NCBI GenBank assembly: GCA_964019695.1
Contig: OZ026522.1
Coordinates: forward strand, 21,444,477-21,508,476
Length of the DNA stretch: 64,000 bases
Direction: 5' to 3'
From: Loripinus fragilis
Taxonomy: Eukaryota; Mollusca; Bivalvia; Lucinida; Lucinidae
Part shown: one piece after another, positions 23,310 through 33,809 of the stretch
Position numbering within the stretch: the stretch's first letter is position 1
How the letters are laid out: every line of letters begins with the position of its first letter
Notes under the pieces: generated by a model
The model's input: only the letters and a program-made list of their open reading frames with translations
Database searches by the model: none
Told to the model about the DNA's origin: nothing
Program-made: the position numbers and the translations under genes

Positions 23310-24263
23310 TATTTCAGCGCAAGAGGCTGAAATTTATGCTCTAATCAGCATTACATTTAAACCTGTGGTCTAATTAGCATATTTTAACAAGTTATCATGA
23401 AAATAAACAGATCTTTGCAAATCAGGTCAAAAATATATCGTACAACTTCAATATATTATCTCTCTATATATTATTATACAAAACAAAGTAAAGCTTATTT
23501 CTGCAACAAAAAAGTACATTATATATATATATATTTTATATATAAAACAATACATACACAGGCACTAACTATATAGTTCATAGAACACTTTGATCATTAA
23601 TTAATGTTGTGCTGTTAATTTATAGGGCTTTATTAATTACAAAGTATTAGCAATTATTCCAAGATAATTCTGTTTGGAAAAAAGTGGGTCAAGCTAAATT
23701 TGCTAGGAAAAAAAGCGTCCTTTTTAAGAGAGTTTGAAAGATATACAATGTTATAAAATTTCTTAAAATTTATAAAATTCCTTAATACTTATAAAATTCA
23801 AAACCTAGGTAACTGCTTACTAATTTACACATAATTCTCAACTATATATTGGGTCACAAAAGACACATTCTCTCTTTAAAATGATAAATGAATTTTTGGC
23901 AAAGTGACCCATATTATATACATACACCGCATATATTTCATATAAAGCTGAAAAATTCTGACAGAAGAAACTTATGTTGGAAGACAATGGGAGCTTCAAC
24001 ATTTATCAAAGGTCCAGTAATTTCTGAGGATAATGTGATGATTTTCGTATCCATCAGACAGTTTAAACATATGTCATGGGGGTTCAAATGGTCCAGCTAG
24101 ACCGTTCTTAAGACTTTCTTTTTGAGTATCCACAACATATATTCATCACAAACAAAAAAGCCCTTTTAAACAGACAAATATAATACTTTTTATTAAGCTT
24201 AAGAGCTCTTGAAGCTTGAGATTTTATGTAAAGAAAGCTGAGTAGAAAAAAGGGGCACATTAA

Positions 24264-24486
24264 CTGGACCTCGACCGGATAAAAACCTGTCTTCGGGCGT
24301 TTACTTGAGAACAAAGGAGCAGACTGCCATGCGCATATCTTATCAGCGCCTTTGTCAAGCATCATATCTAGACTTGCTACAAGCGAAATTTCAATTATTA
24401 GATGGTCTCTGTAGCTTAGCAGGCTGGTTTGAATCTCACTTTCTCGGAAACCCCAAAGACAGGTTTTGTCCCGTCAAGACCCATAT
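24264..24486. mobile_element. GGGCCTCGACGCGA MITE, copy 1
   Basis: Ends TGGACCTCGACCGGATAAAA+ACCTGTCTTC and AGACAGGTTTTGTCCCGTCA+AGACCCA. The interior has GCTTAGCAGGCTGGTTTGAA and CTTGCTACAAGCGAAATTTC, shared with 30835-31030 and 36713-36915. Confidence 0.8.
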
Positions 24487-24572
24487 TTAACAAGACCCAT
24501 AAAGCACAGCCCAGGCCAAAACATTAGGGATACACCAGGTGAAAACAGCTTAACACACAAAGCCTTGGATAA

Positions 24573-24747
24573 GACAGGCCTCCAGATAAGTGTGCAATTC
24601 ATTTATTCTTATTGCTCAAACAAAACAGATGTTTAAGAGTACTCAAAAAAGTGTCTCGATCAGAGATGGTTCTTTTGAGTACCCACGACATATGTTTTGG
24701 TTCAGAAACAAATAAGGAAATTATTTACTTATAACACATTTATCTGG
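24573..24747. mobile_element. AGAACCGTCTC hairpin MITE, complete copy with both terminal repeats
   Basis: Left end AGGCCTCCAGATAAGTGTG and right end CACATTTATCTGGAGGCCAG are inverted, defining the true termini of the family. The central hairpin (24628-24701) reads GTACTCAAAAAAGTGTCTCG / GAGATGGTTCTTTTGAGTAC. Confidence 0.88.
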
Positions 24748-25179
24748 AGGCCAGAAACTTGCAGAATGCCAGAAAAAACTGGTAAACTGCAAAAAATAGC
24801 CGAACAACGAGTCTCAGACTCATGACCAAGCGGACAAGCAGTTGCCATCCATAACAGTAAAAAATAAAAGTACTGTTTTCACCTGATGCAAGCCTGGAAT
24901 ATCATTGAGACAGTTGTCATATATCACACACTCCAATGGCCAACTTTCTTACTTCAAGGTGAATGAACACAAGTTTTCACCATTCTTGAGAAAGGGGTCA
25001 ACAACAACATCTCTGTAAAATCCCTTTTGCAGAAGAGAATTTATTCTAAGGGGAGCAATTATTTCTGCAAAAGGTGACAGTGGTACAGTAGATTCTCATA
25101 CTATATGAATGTGTACATTCTCCATAATTAACCATTTAAGCCAAATGGAACTTCCCACTGTTATCGATACCATTATAAT

Positions 25180-25275
25180 CTGCCCAATTCAGCATTTAGA
25201 GGCTGAATTTCTAAGGAAGTCAGCCTCAAAATCCTGAAATCAGGAATGATTCAGAAAACTTCACACATGCAACTT
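25180..25275. mobile_element. partial MITE related to 8898-9139
   Basis: Retains AGTCAGCCTCAAAATCCTGA, AATCAGGAATGATTCAGAAA and a diverged CTTCACACATG terminus. Confidence 0.65.
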
Positions 25276-25329
25276 CATTTACTGACAGAATTCTCCTTTG
25301 GGAGGAAAAAGTATTTTTATAATATGTAC

Positions 25330-25543
25330 GAGCCACAACATTGAGATTTCCAACAATGTGGTATGTGCTACCAGCAAAGCTCAGACTGATCAGAGCCTTT
25401 GCTAGTCAATTGAATATTCTATGAGTTTTTAGCTACTGACTAAAATCATTTGCAGTTTCTAAGCATAAAAGGAGGCTGCACAGGGTGGAGTGAGACTACA
25501 CTTGTCAAAATTCCACGTTATTGGAAATCACATGCTGAGGCTC
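25330..25543. mobile_element. GAGCCGCGACATG MITE, copy 3
   Basis: GAGCCACAACATTGAGATTT..CAACAATGTGGTATGTGCTA at left; GGAAATCACATGCTGAGGCT at right. Confidence 0.8.
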
Positions 25544-26029
25544 ATATGTATCTCTGGAAAGTTCAATAGGGTCTGGGAGGATCCATAGCATAAGGGTCAA
25601 CTAAAGACCCCGTGGTCTTTCTGTGAATACCCCATATGCCTGTGTGACAATATAAAAGTATAAAAAATTATAACATGAAGACTATAGATTATGAAAATAT
25701 TCACAGAGATGTAAGTTTAGAATAAAATATTAAATCTAATTATATATATATTGTTAAATAATGTAATACTTTCAAATGGATTGATTGAATAATGTCATTG
25801 ATCTGGCTGGGTCACTGTTAAAGGCACAAGATAGTCTAAAGGTCAATGATCAAGGTCACTATAATTTTCATATAAAGAAAAGGTTATTTTGAAGATTAAA
25901 CAAAATGTCCAGGTCAGATTTTTTTATGGTTATTTCAAAACTAAAAATTACGGGCCACATTTTTCCCAAGGAAAACTCATATTTTGACAGGATTCTATAG
26001 ATAAGTATTAATTTTTTTTTTCTTATTTC

Positions 26030-26072
26030 TCAACCTAAACATGTTTTGGGTTCCCAAAAGAAATTGTTATGA
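26030..26072. mobile_element. half copy of AGAACCGTCTC hairpin MITE
   Basis: Only the left flank TTCTCAACCTAAACATGTTT and the half-hairpin GGGTTCCCAAAAGAAATTGT remain. Confidence 0.55.
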
Positions 26073-26191
26073 ATTTAGCACTGCTTATCTGGACCTAAGC
26101 TTTGACCTGATTGATATGGAGAACTAGCATGCATCTGGTCAGGTCATACTCAGTTTCCCATACAAGCTATCTTATGCCTTTTACAATAAAT

Positions 26192-26428
26192 GAGCCGCGA
26201 CATGATATTTCCAACAATGTGGTATGTGCGACCAGCAAAGGCTCAGACCAGCCTGCGCATACGGGCAGTCTGATCAGAGCCTTTGCTAGTCGCTTGAATA
26301 TTCTAGGACTCTTAGGACACTGACCGAACATCATTTGAAGTATCTAAGCTTATAAAGAGGACCCACAGGTTGGTCTGAATCTACACCTCTCAAAATACCC
26401 CATTGTTGGAAATCACATGTCACGGCTC
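26192..26428. mobile_element. GAGCCGCGACATG MITE, copy 4
   Basis: Best preserved with 10588-10824: GAGCCGCGACATGATATTTC to GGAAATCACATGTCACGGCT. 237 bp, the same length as copy 1. Confidence 0.9.
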
Positions 26429-27209
26429 AAATGTGACCTCCAGTTGCACTTTATTTCGGGTGGATTTATGAAATTGTAAGTATGTAGATGGGTGTACTTT
26501 GGGAGAAATGAATTTTATCACACATGTAAGTAATAATTTGACAAAAAATATTGGTACACATTGAATTTGTCTAATATTTTTGTACAAAATCTCGCATATT
26601 GCAGACTTGTACTGCACTAACACACTGGGGCTCCAGATAATTTGAGATTATCAATCTTTGCTGCTCAAAACATTGAAAATGTTTGCACAGATGAGTGAAC
26701 CGTTATAACAATGGTAGCAGAAAATGGCGTGCATCTTGATCTGGAGGCTTCTAGAACCAGCTAACTACGCTGGTTTCAAAGAGGTACATCAGATCTAGGT
26801 TTAAAATAAGATACTTGCGACGATAAAATTCATAGTCAGCAAGTAGCATACATATTTAAATATGATTATTTTTAGGAATACCTCGTAAAGTGCTGAATTT
26901 TTTCCATTTGATGATTTAGACTAATCCATCCTCATCATGTTGACCCTTAAAGCCCATCTTGCAACAAGTCATTTGCAGAAATGTTTTAAAAGCATTGCTG
27001 TTCGATAGTTATGATACTTAAAAAGGCAATCATTTGCAGCAGATAATAATTTCAGATGTATCTTTTGTCAGCACTTTAAGGGTTAACCATCAAATGGACA
27101 AACTTCAATCAAATACCACACCTGACCAAGGACATAACCACTCTATGAACAGTCCATGTATAAATCTAATCAGACTGCTCTTCCCGGAGTAGTTTGATCT
27201 GGAACAAAT

Positions 27210-27422
27210 ACAGTAAAACCCGTGACGTCTTAAGCGGTCACTAAAAAGAAGACCAAAAATTGGTTTTCAAGACCAACTATCACTTAATGCAGGTCAACAG
27301 TATTGCAGAATGCCCCAAGGGAAGCATTCTGCAATATTTTCGACCTTCATTAAGCTACCATATGTTTTCAAGACCTTTGTTTTGTCCATTTTTGAGTGGC
27401 CGTTTAAGACAGGTTTTACTGT
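27210..27422. mobile_element. ACAGTAAAACC palindromic MITE, copy 2
   Basis: ACAGTAAAACCCGTGACGTC at left and GACAGGTTTTACTGT at right, with internal GTATTGCAGAATGC / GCATTCTGCAATAT. The internal asymmetric half is in the opposite orientation to 19249-19457. Confidence 0.88.
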
Positions 27423-27920
27423 AATAGCAAGGAGATAATTTCTGGAGCCCTAATGTATCTATATATCCACACTATAATGAGGATGAATATGATGACTACA
27501 CTATGACTTGTTGGTTCAGCAAATGATTTTAACAGGTATTGGAATTTTCAATCTAGATAAAGATTGGCAGGCATCAGACTTTTATTCCCAATACTGGAGA
27601 TATTAAGCAGCTAACACCCAAATTTTCCAACACAGTGTTTGGGTACTTTCTACCTGACTTTCCTCAATTTAACAGTGAATATGTGACTGTGATGCCTTGT
27701 CTGTGGGTGGCCCTTAATTTCTTTCGAATTGACAGTTAATATTTCCTGAAAATCCCACTGAAAATCTTGCATATAATTTTGGCTAAATTTCATTTGCATC
27801 ACCTGTATCATTTGTGCATTAATCATGGATGGAATAGACGCTGGTGCAGGGCTCAGACAAGGAGAAGAGGGCATATTATTTCTGAAGGAAACTCTAAAAC
27901 TTTCCAGCCCAAATGCATTT

Positions 27921-27966
27921 AGGGTACTCAAAATGACATCTTCCTAAAAAAGATGTCGCTTTTGAG
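27921..27966. repeat. short palindrome, GGGTACTCAAAA outer stem with a variant loop
   Basis: Stem built from GGTACTCAAAA and TTTTGAGTACC enclosing TGACATCTTCC/AAGATGTCG. The outer half equals that of the hairpin family found at 15-41 kb, but the inner half is different, so it looks like a chimeric or distinct subfamily. It lies about 0.35 kb beyond the mex3 stop. Confidence 0.55.
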
Positions 27967-28044
27967 TACCGCACATTATTGGTCAGGACATACCCAGGAT
28001 ATCATATGTTATCCAGAGCCCTGTTTCTTTTTTAGGTACCTGGA

Positions 28045-28260
28045 CCAGGTCCTGATGTTATTAACGTTTTTCATGCTCGACTCAACTGAGCATGAAATTC
28101 AAACTGCTCTTAGAAAATTAATGATTTTTTTTTGCTTTCAATCTCTCAGATGTTGTATTTATCATGCAAATACATCTTAAAATGCCAACAATTGTTGGCA
28201 TTTTAATAATAATGAGCATGATAAATTCAATGCTCAGTCTAGTTGAGCATGAAAAGTTGT
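28045..28260. repeat. inverted repeat just downstream of the mex3 stop (likely 3'UTR)
   Basis: Two self-complementary segments, TTCATGCTCGACTCAACTGA.. near 28070-28096 and ..AGTCTAGTTGAGCATGAA near 28230-28252, are inverted copies of each other. A second hairpin, AATGCCAACA/ATTGTTGGCATT (28181-28203), lies between them. The block starts about 65 bp past the mex3 stop codon, so it is probably transcribed as 3'UTR. MEX3 messages in other animals carry long regulated 3'UTRs (general knowledge); a role for this stem is only inferred. Confidence 0.5.
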
Positions 28261-28319
28261 ATAACCCCAGGGCCAGGCCTCATATAATGATGCAGTTGTC
28301 CCCAATCACATAGAATGGT

Positions 28320-29704
28320 TTACGAGATGATTCGAATGGCCTGAGTAGGCTCCTGTTGACAGACAGGACACAGTCTGTTGGCCGATGGCTTCTCAACGAT
28401 CAGACTTGCACATTCCATACAGAAGAAATTATGTCCGCAGGGCACTAATGCAGCTACCACTTCACTTTCTGAGCACATGATGCAATGTCTGCGTGATGAT
28501 AATCCACTAGAATCAATGACGCCATTCAAACCTGAACCATCTGCACACGACGCGTTCACATTTAATCCATCTGGCACAATACCCTTATTTGACACTCCAG
28601 CTGTCGTATTGGAAGTCACTGCAAATAGGTCCGTTGGTAAAGTCACGAAAGGGGTGAAAGCACTAGCCAATGGATCACTCCGTATCCGCCTCCCCATCGG
28701 GTGTTCAGATGGTGGAGAATGGGAAGCAGAGCTGGTACCCGTTGCACTAGATCCACTGGACATCTCGCTAGACGTCGGAGACACACGTGGCGTTCCAGCT
28801 CCGTTTACTCTATGGCTCTCGGTGGTCGATGTTGATGTGGTACCGAACAGAGAAACAAACGTAGTATTACGATTATCATTCAGATTATCAGACCACAAAT
28901 TACTCGTTGAAGTTAAATCATAAGAAGGTGAGCCAATACCCTCATCATTGTCATAGATGTTCGGAAAACCTGTGAAAGTTCCAAAGCCATTTAATTGTCC
29001 TACATCAGAAATTCTCGATGTTCCATTGATCGGTGGGAAGTTGAAAACAGTCGATTCATTAGCATGTGACAGAAGACTGTTTCCATTTATGGCGTTATTG
29101 TACGCAGTGAAATTGGTGGTGCCATTGGTGGATTTGTTGTACATAGAATTGAGGAAGTCGCTTGTACTACCGTTGAGCTCTTGAAAGCCCGAATCAATTC
29201 CATTGCTGTGAAAGTCATCATCAGTGTGATTATCCAAGCTGCCCCCAGTTCTCATCGCAATGTGACTTTCAATATCTTGCCTAGCTTTTTCCACATTTTC
29301 GGGCAGTCCTGTAACCTCAAAGACTGGTTCCTTGTCTCTACTTGGTGTAACGATATACGTGTGCGTTTGCTGTTGGATTCGTTTAATAGTTGCCCCCTTT
29401 GGCCCGACAACCAGCCCAACTACTCTATATGGGACTCGCACTTGAATTGTGACCTGACCAGGAGCATTTGGACTCAGTGGGCCTGCGGGAGTCAAACTTG
29501 TGCCATTACTAGTAATGGTAGTAACGCTAGAATTTCTTCTTGAAGCACGTATCTGACTGAAATGCTCAGCCGCAGAAAGGATCTCTCGCTTGGCCATACA
29601 GACATCATCTTTTCTTCCTGTCACTACGAACACCGGCTCTTCTCCCCGGACTGGTGTCTTGATGTAGGTGTTGGTTTTTGCTCTCAGAGCCTTTATCTTG
29701 CACC
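28320..29704 (-). CDS. mex3: MEX3-type RNA-binding E3 ubiquitin ligase, coding exon 2
   Basis: Second and last coding exon, entered after the acceptor TTTCAG at 29705-29710, in frame with exon 1 as CAA G|GG TGC AAG (RQGCK). Total protein is 545 residues. It holds the rest of KH1 (CKIKALRAKTNTYIKTPVRG, residues 86-105, to about 138) and KH2 at about 169-238 with GXXG loop GPKG at 185-188. A long Ser/Thr/Asn/Gly-rich linker follows, about 240-490. The C-terminal RING finger has Cys492, Cys495, Cys507, His509, Cys513, Cys516, Cys530 and Cys533, with C-X2-C-X11-C-X-H-X3-C-X2-C-X13-C-X2-C spacing, ending AIRIIS then TAA. All RING ligands are present and no stop or frameshift interrupts the exon, so the gene looks functional. 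KH domains bind single-stranded RNA; the RING confers E3 activity in MEX3 relatives. The linker has no recognised domain and is probably disordered. Confidence 0.97.
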
Positions 29705-29850
29705 CTGAAATAGATATTAAAGTCCTTTCAACCCTTTTCTTGCTAAATGGATTATTCATTCTGGACTTGGTATGGTTCAATGCATTGGATAAGATAAACA
29801 AAAAAAAATTAAGCGTAAAATGTTACACATTTTCTTAACCATCAGTTAAA

Positions 29851-29914
29851 CACATATTTTGGGTACTCAAAAGAACCGTCTCATTGAGACAGTTCTTTTG
29901 AGCACCATATGTTT
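29851..29914. mobile_element. AGAACCGTCTC hairpin MITE in mex3 intron, copy a
   Basis: GTACTCAAAAGAACCGTCTC ATT GAGACAGTTCTTTTGAGCAC, 146-209 bp upstream of the mex3 3' splice site. Family flanks AACCATCAG and TTTTGGTTGAGAAATAAGAA are present, in reverse orientation to most copies. Confidence 0.92.
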
Positions 29915-30406
29915 TGGTTGAGAAATAAGAAAAATATTTTTGGATCGGATTCTTAGCTGAAGGCCTGTCAATGTATATATTGGTCTCTGACAGTCAAATA
30001 AGTTTCTTTCACTAAAAATTGTTTTTGTCTTAATTGCAAACAGTGTAGACCCTGATGAAATGCCGCATCTTGGGTATTCAACTAGGTCTTCACTAGGTAT
30101 GCATGCAAAAGTGTGTGTTTTAGAGTCATTATAGAATATAGTCTGACAGGTTAACAAGCATGAATATTTACATGCGTTTAGTTGGGCTAGGGGACAAACT
30201 TCTGGCCTGAGCCTTGATCATCTCTCCTAGGGCCCAAGGCATCTTTGCTTGTCAGAAAATTTGCCATAAGTACCAAAAAAAAAAAAATGCATATATACTG
30301 CTTTACTATATTAAAGGATATGTTGTAGGGGTGAAAATCAGATATCAGGCCCCCAGCAGATCAGACCGCGCAACTGTATTTTTCTTTCTTATTTCTCAAC
30401 CAAAAC

Positions 30407-30475
30407 GTCATATGTTGTGGGTTATCAAAAGAGCTGTCTCTGTGAGGCTGTTCTTTTGAGCACCCAAAGCACATA
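30407..30475. mobile_element. AGAACCGTCTC hairpin MITE in mex3 intron, copy b
   Basis: ATCAAAAGAGCTGTCTCTGT and GAGGCTGTTCTTTTGAGCAC after the flank CTTATTTCTCAACCAAAACG. Confidence 0.88.
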
Positions 30476-30834
30476 AGAAAAACATCGCAATTTTACGCTT
30501 GTAACAAAGTTGAATTGTTCTGTAATATTGAAGGCTAAGCAAACAGGGCATATTCCCTAATGCCAGGTGAAAGGTCAAAACCCTTTCCCAAGTTTAAAGT
30601 TTGACATTGATCTTTTTCATTACGCTGCCATATTAACACCTACAAATTATTCTGGAGGAAATTACAATCAATCAAAGGCAATAAGCAATAAATGGATAAA
30701 TAAAGTAATAACCATAAACAGAATAGTACTTCTCTTATTGTACATGTATCAAGTTGTATAGTTTAGTTAATCAGTGTAAAAAGAGGTGAAATGGAGTATC
30801 CATCTTTGTCCTGCCATATAATCTTCTACACTAT

Positions 30835-31030
30835 ATGGGCCTCGACGCGACAAAGACCTGTCTTTGGGGTTTCCGATTAAGTGAGATTCAAACCAGCTTG
30901 ACTGCTCAGCTACAGAGACCAGCCAGAATATTGAAATTTTTCTGGTAGCAAGTCGGATTTGAAAAACAAAGGCGCTGTTTTAGCAGTATGCAGACCCCCT
31001 GAAGACAGGTTTTCACGAGTTGAGGCCCAT
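30835..31030. mobile_element. GGGCCTCGACGCGA MITE in mex3 intron, copy 2
   Basis: ATGGGCCTCGACGCGACAAA at left, TTCACGAGTTGAGGCCCAT at right; GACCTGTCTT and AAGACAGGTTTT follow inward. 196 bp. Confidence 0.88.
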
Positions 31031-31095
31031 ATATGAATGCAGAGGACTCCATATATGATAGTGTAATTGATTTTTTTTCTAATTTCTAAACCAAA

Positions 31096-31164
31096 ATATA
31101 TGTTGTGTGCACTCAAAAGAACCGTCTCCTATGAGATTGCTCTTTTGAGCAACCAAAACATATG
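31096..31164. mobile_element. AGAACCGTCTC hairpin MITE in mex3 intron, copy c
   Basis: CACTCAAAAGAACCGTCTCC and GAGATTGCTCTTTTGAGCAA with ATATATGTTGTGT / AAAACATATG outer arms. Confidence 0.9.
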
Positions 31165-31255
31165 CTTAAATCACTAGATGATCATCTACTTAATTTTTTA
31201 CGCTTAATAATGTGAATGTATTCCTAAGTCCTATGATGTCACTTCCCATGCAGGA

Positions 31256-31440
31256 TTACACACAGTGGCTCAGTGGTAGAGCGCTTGACTTGAGACTGAG
31301 AGGTGGCAGGTTCAAGCCTCACCTGGAGTCCTTGAGCAAGACACATTAAGTTATGCTTATAAGTACAGAATCAACCAAGGAACATTACTGAAAAATTGTT
31401 GACTGGGATGTAAAGAATCAAATAAAACACACAAACAAAA
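31256..31440 (+). mobile_element. tRNA-derived SINE (family A) in mex3 intron
   Basis: Head ACACAGTGGCTCAGTGGTAG then AGCGCTTGAC and B-box-like GGTTCAAGCC. The body lacks part of the middle, and the tail is GGGATGTAAAGAATCAAATA. Antisense to mex3. Confidence 0.8.
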
Positions 31441-31760
31441 CTTCATCAGAAGCAGCCAAAAAATGGTATTGAATTGAATTTTTTAAGTTCCGCACTAATT
31501 ACGTCAAATACTGCATGTTTCCAGAATAGTCTTCATTTCTGCTTGCTACAAAACTATCCAACAGTGTAGAACCTGTATGTTTTGTTTGTTTGGTGCTTAA
31601 CAACTCATCAACCCGTGTGGGTCATTACTGTCAGAAAAACATAAACCCTTTCCAACCTTAAAGCGCTGTCCATCTCTATACTTCGGGCGCTTTCCCACAA
31701 TAGTTATGCAGGCTCCCAGATAAGTGTGTATCTGAATTTTTTTATTATATCTCAGCCAAA

Positions 31761-31829
31761 ACGTATGTTGTGTGTACTCTAAAGAACCGTCTCAATGAGA
31801 TGGTTCTTTTGAGCACCCAAAACACATGT
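31761..31829. mobile_element. AGAACCGTCTC hairpin MITE in mex3 intron, copy d
   Basis: TACTCTAAAGAACCGTCTCA AT GAGATGGTTCTTTTGAGCAC. The left terminus CAGGCTCCCAGATAAGTGTG (31711) and the right flank GATAGATAAGAAAATAATTT are retained. Confidence 0.9.
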
Positions 31830-32309
31830 TTAACCTGATAGATAAGAAAATAATTTTACAACGAAATTTTTTGTTTAACCTGCCCTTTGGTTATGCAATG
31901 TTTAATTGGAAATCAAGCTAGGCCTACAGATTTTTCTATATGTTTAAAGAATATTGAGACGCATTTTATCTGGCTTCATGGTCTGCTGGTGATGCTGACT
32001 AATGCAACATTGATTATTTCACAAGAACACAATAGTTCTTTCAATAAAACCATCAGCTCAACACCTCTAATCCATAAAAAACTACTGCCTAGCTGATGCA
32101 CAAAGTCTTGGGAAACTTTACTAGAAAAGCAGGGGACAGGAGATACATGTAGTCAATGAGCCCCTTATCCATAAAAATAGCTTAACTGCCTAGCAGACAA
32201 TATAATTCTCACGTTTAAAAAAGATGCACAATTATATTTAGTCTTACAAAGCAACAGGGGACAGTTGATGAGCCAGGCAATGAATGAAAATTGATATTCA
32301 AACAAACTG

Positions 32310-32366
32310 ATGTTGTGTGTACTGAAAAGAAGCGTCTCAATGAGACGTTTCTTTTGAGCGCCTAAA
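32310..32366. mobile_element. AGAACCGTCTC hairpin MITE in mex3 intron, copy e
   Basis: TACTGAAAAGAAGCGTCTCA AT GAGACGTTTCTTTTGAGCGC: compensating differences (AAGCG/CGTTT) are only partly matched. Confidence 0.85.
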
Positions 32367-32737
32367 ATCGATACCACAATTAAATAATGAGTATTTAACT
32401 CTATGCACGTTGGGTGATTTTTCAGGACTTTAAAAATCTCAGAGTGGTACTGGAACGGCTTGGGCCTTGATCTGGGTCCTAACTTTTTGCCAGGATCATT
32501 GACACATTTTTTAAACTGGAGAACTCTTTTCTTGAATACAAGAGTGCCAAACTGTTTGGGTCTGTCAACATGTTGTGTCCTACTTGATGCTTGCAAAGTT
32601 TATTTGCAACATGCAGTTAACAGCACAAGACAAAAGCTGTCACAATTAAGTAGGCAAATTTTAACAGTTATCACCTGGTGTCACATCTGCAGTGTACAAG
32701 AAAATGTGTTCTTGTACACAGATAGCGTTTAACAAAT

Positions 32738-32891
32738 GAGCCACTACATGAGATTTCCAACAATATGGTATGTGTGACCATCAAAGGCTCAGACCAGTCT
32801 TCTGATTAGAGCCTTTGCTAGTCTCTTAAATATTCTAGCGAGTCTACATTGTTCAAAATGCCACATAATTTGAAATTACATGACACGGCTC
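32738..32891. mobile_element. GAGCCGCGACATG MITE in mex3 intron, shortened copy 5
   Basis: GAGCCACTACATGAGATTTC to ACATGACACGGCTC, about 80 bp shorter than copies 1 and 4 through internal loss. Confidence 0.8.
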
Positions 32892-33542
32892 AAATGAACT
32901 TGTAGTCTGTAATAAGTCAGAAATGGGCAACGTGTGACAAGCAAAGGCGCAGAGGGCATGAGCTGCACCTCTTTTACAATTTTGGGTCTTTTGGATGCAA
33001 CTACAACATGTACAATTTCCTGTATTTTAATTAAACGAAAATAAAATTCATTAATCACTACAGAGTCCCTATATAGACAGACCCTGATCACACACCTCAG
33101 AAAGGGTTCTCTTTAGCTCCATTCTGTTTTAAGGCGGCTTAATGAAAAACAGCTTAATGGTTTTCAAAATTCAACACTTCTTTCTTTTTTATCTGGAAAC
33201 CTCGGACGCAGTTTCTGACAAGATAATCTTTCAAATTCTCACAGGGCAAATACCTCATATATCTAGAGTCTAACCTGACCTCGCTGAATTTATGAATACA
33301 CACTTACAGATGCGTATAAATCTTTTCTGGGTGTGTGTTTCACGGTAAATAAACAATAAACAACTGTTTCATTGTAAATTGAATAAAATAACAGTTTGAA
33401 CATGTAACATGAGCCTTTTTCTTTCCAATATATCAAACAATTAGCACGCAACGTGGTCCGTAACACAAAACCGCGCCAAATGCCTCGTGCAACAGTCCGC
33501 GTGACAGTTAGCGGAAAAGTAAAATATGTAAATAAAACCCAC

Positions 33543-33795
33543 CTTGCCGTCCGACAATTTCCGCTACGTGTTCCGAGCTCGGGACGGGGACACATTCTGT
33601 CATGTTGGCGCTTCGTTTCTTTGCAGCTTCTTCTGCGAAGCTTTGCGGTGAAAGGTTGCCATTGTTGGCAATTTGTCCGTTATCCTCCTCGCCATTCAAT
33701 CCCAGAAGCGAAAGTTCGAAGGCAAGTTGCAGCGCTCGCTGATCCTCCACGAGCTGAGAATTTGTGTTCATCTGCGAAAATACACTCGCTGGCAT
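33543..33795 (-). CDS. mex3: MEX3-type RNA-binding E3 ubiquitin ligase, coding exon 1
   Basis: First coding exon, encoding residues 1-84 plus the first base of codon 85. The start is the ATG at 33795-33793, giving [10 protein letters not shown], which resembles the MPSSLF-type start of vertebrate MEX3 proteins. The two codons before it are TTG and GAT, and an in-frame TAA sits directly upstream, so the reading frame cannot begin earlier with ATG. The exon contains the conserved [13 protein letters not shown] block (here [17 protein letters not shown]) and [21 protein letters not shown], the start of KH domain 1. It ends CGGCAAG|GTGGGT on the minus strand, a good donor. The KH1 GXXG loop (GRQG, residues 82-85) is split by the intron. 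MEX3 proteins bind mRNA and repress or destabilise targets in the cytoplasm and P-bodies (family knowledge). Gene identity is very secure; orthology to a particular vertebrate paralogue is not implied. Confidence 0.95.
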
Positions 33796-33809
33796 ATCCA
33801 ATTATTTAG

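Larger units (their letters stand above)
29705..33542 (-). other. mex3: mex3 intron 1 (phase 1, 3838 bp including both splice dinucleotides)
   Basis: Intron bounded by GT (33542-33541) and AG (29706-29705) on the minus strand, splitting the KH1 GXXG loop. It is not empty. It contains five copies of the palindromic AAAAGAACCGTCTC hairpin element, one copy of the GAGCCGCGACATG element (32738-32891), one GGGCCTCGACGCGA element (30835-31030) and a tRNA-derived SINE on the plus strand (31256-31440). The acceptor is preceded by a moderately pyrimidine-rich stretch (TTTAATATCTATTTCAG). Confidence 0.9.

Noticed and set aside
26111..26323. Protein-coding frame with NEPRHDISNNVVCATSKGSD
   Set aside because: This peptide is the translation of the GAGCCGCGACATG MITE, repeated at five places here.
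28378..29543. Long plus-strand reading frames opposite mex3
   Set aside because: They are antisense shadows of the conserved mex3 coding exon 2 and translate to nothing recognisable.
33796..33801. mex3 start two codons earlier (MDMPAS)
   Set aside because: That codon is TTG, preceded directly by an in-frame TAA; the first ATG is at 33795 and gives the expected MPxS start.
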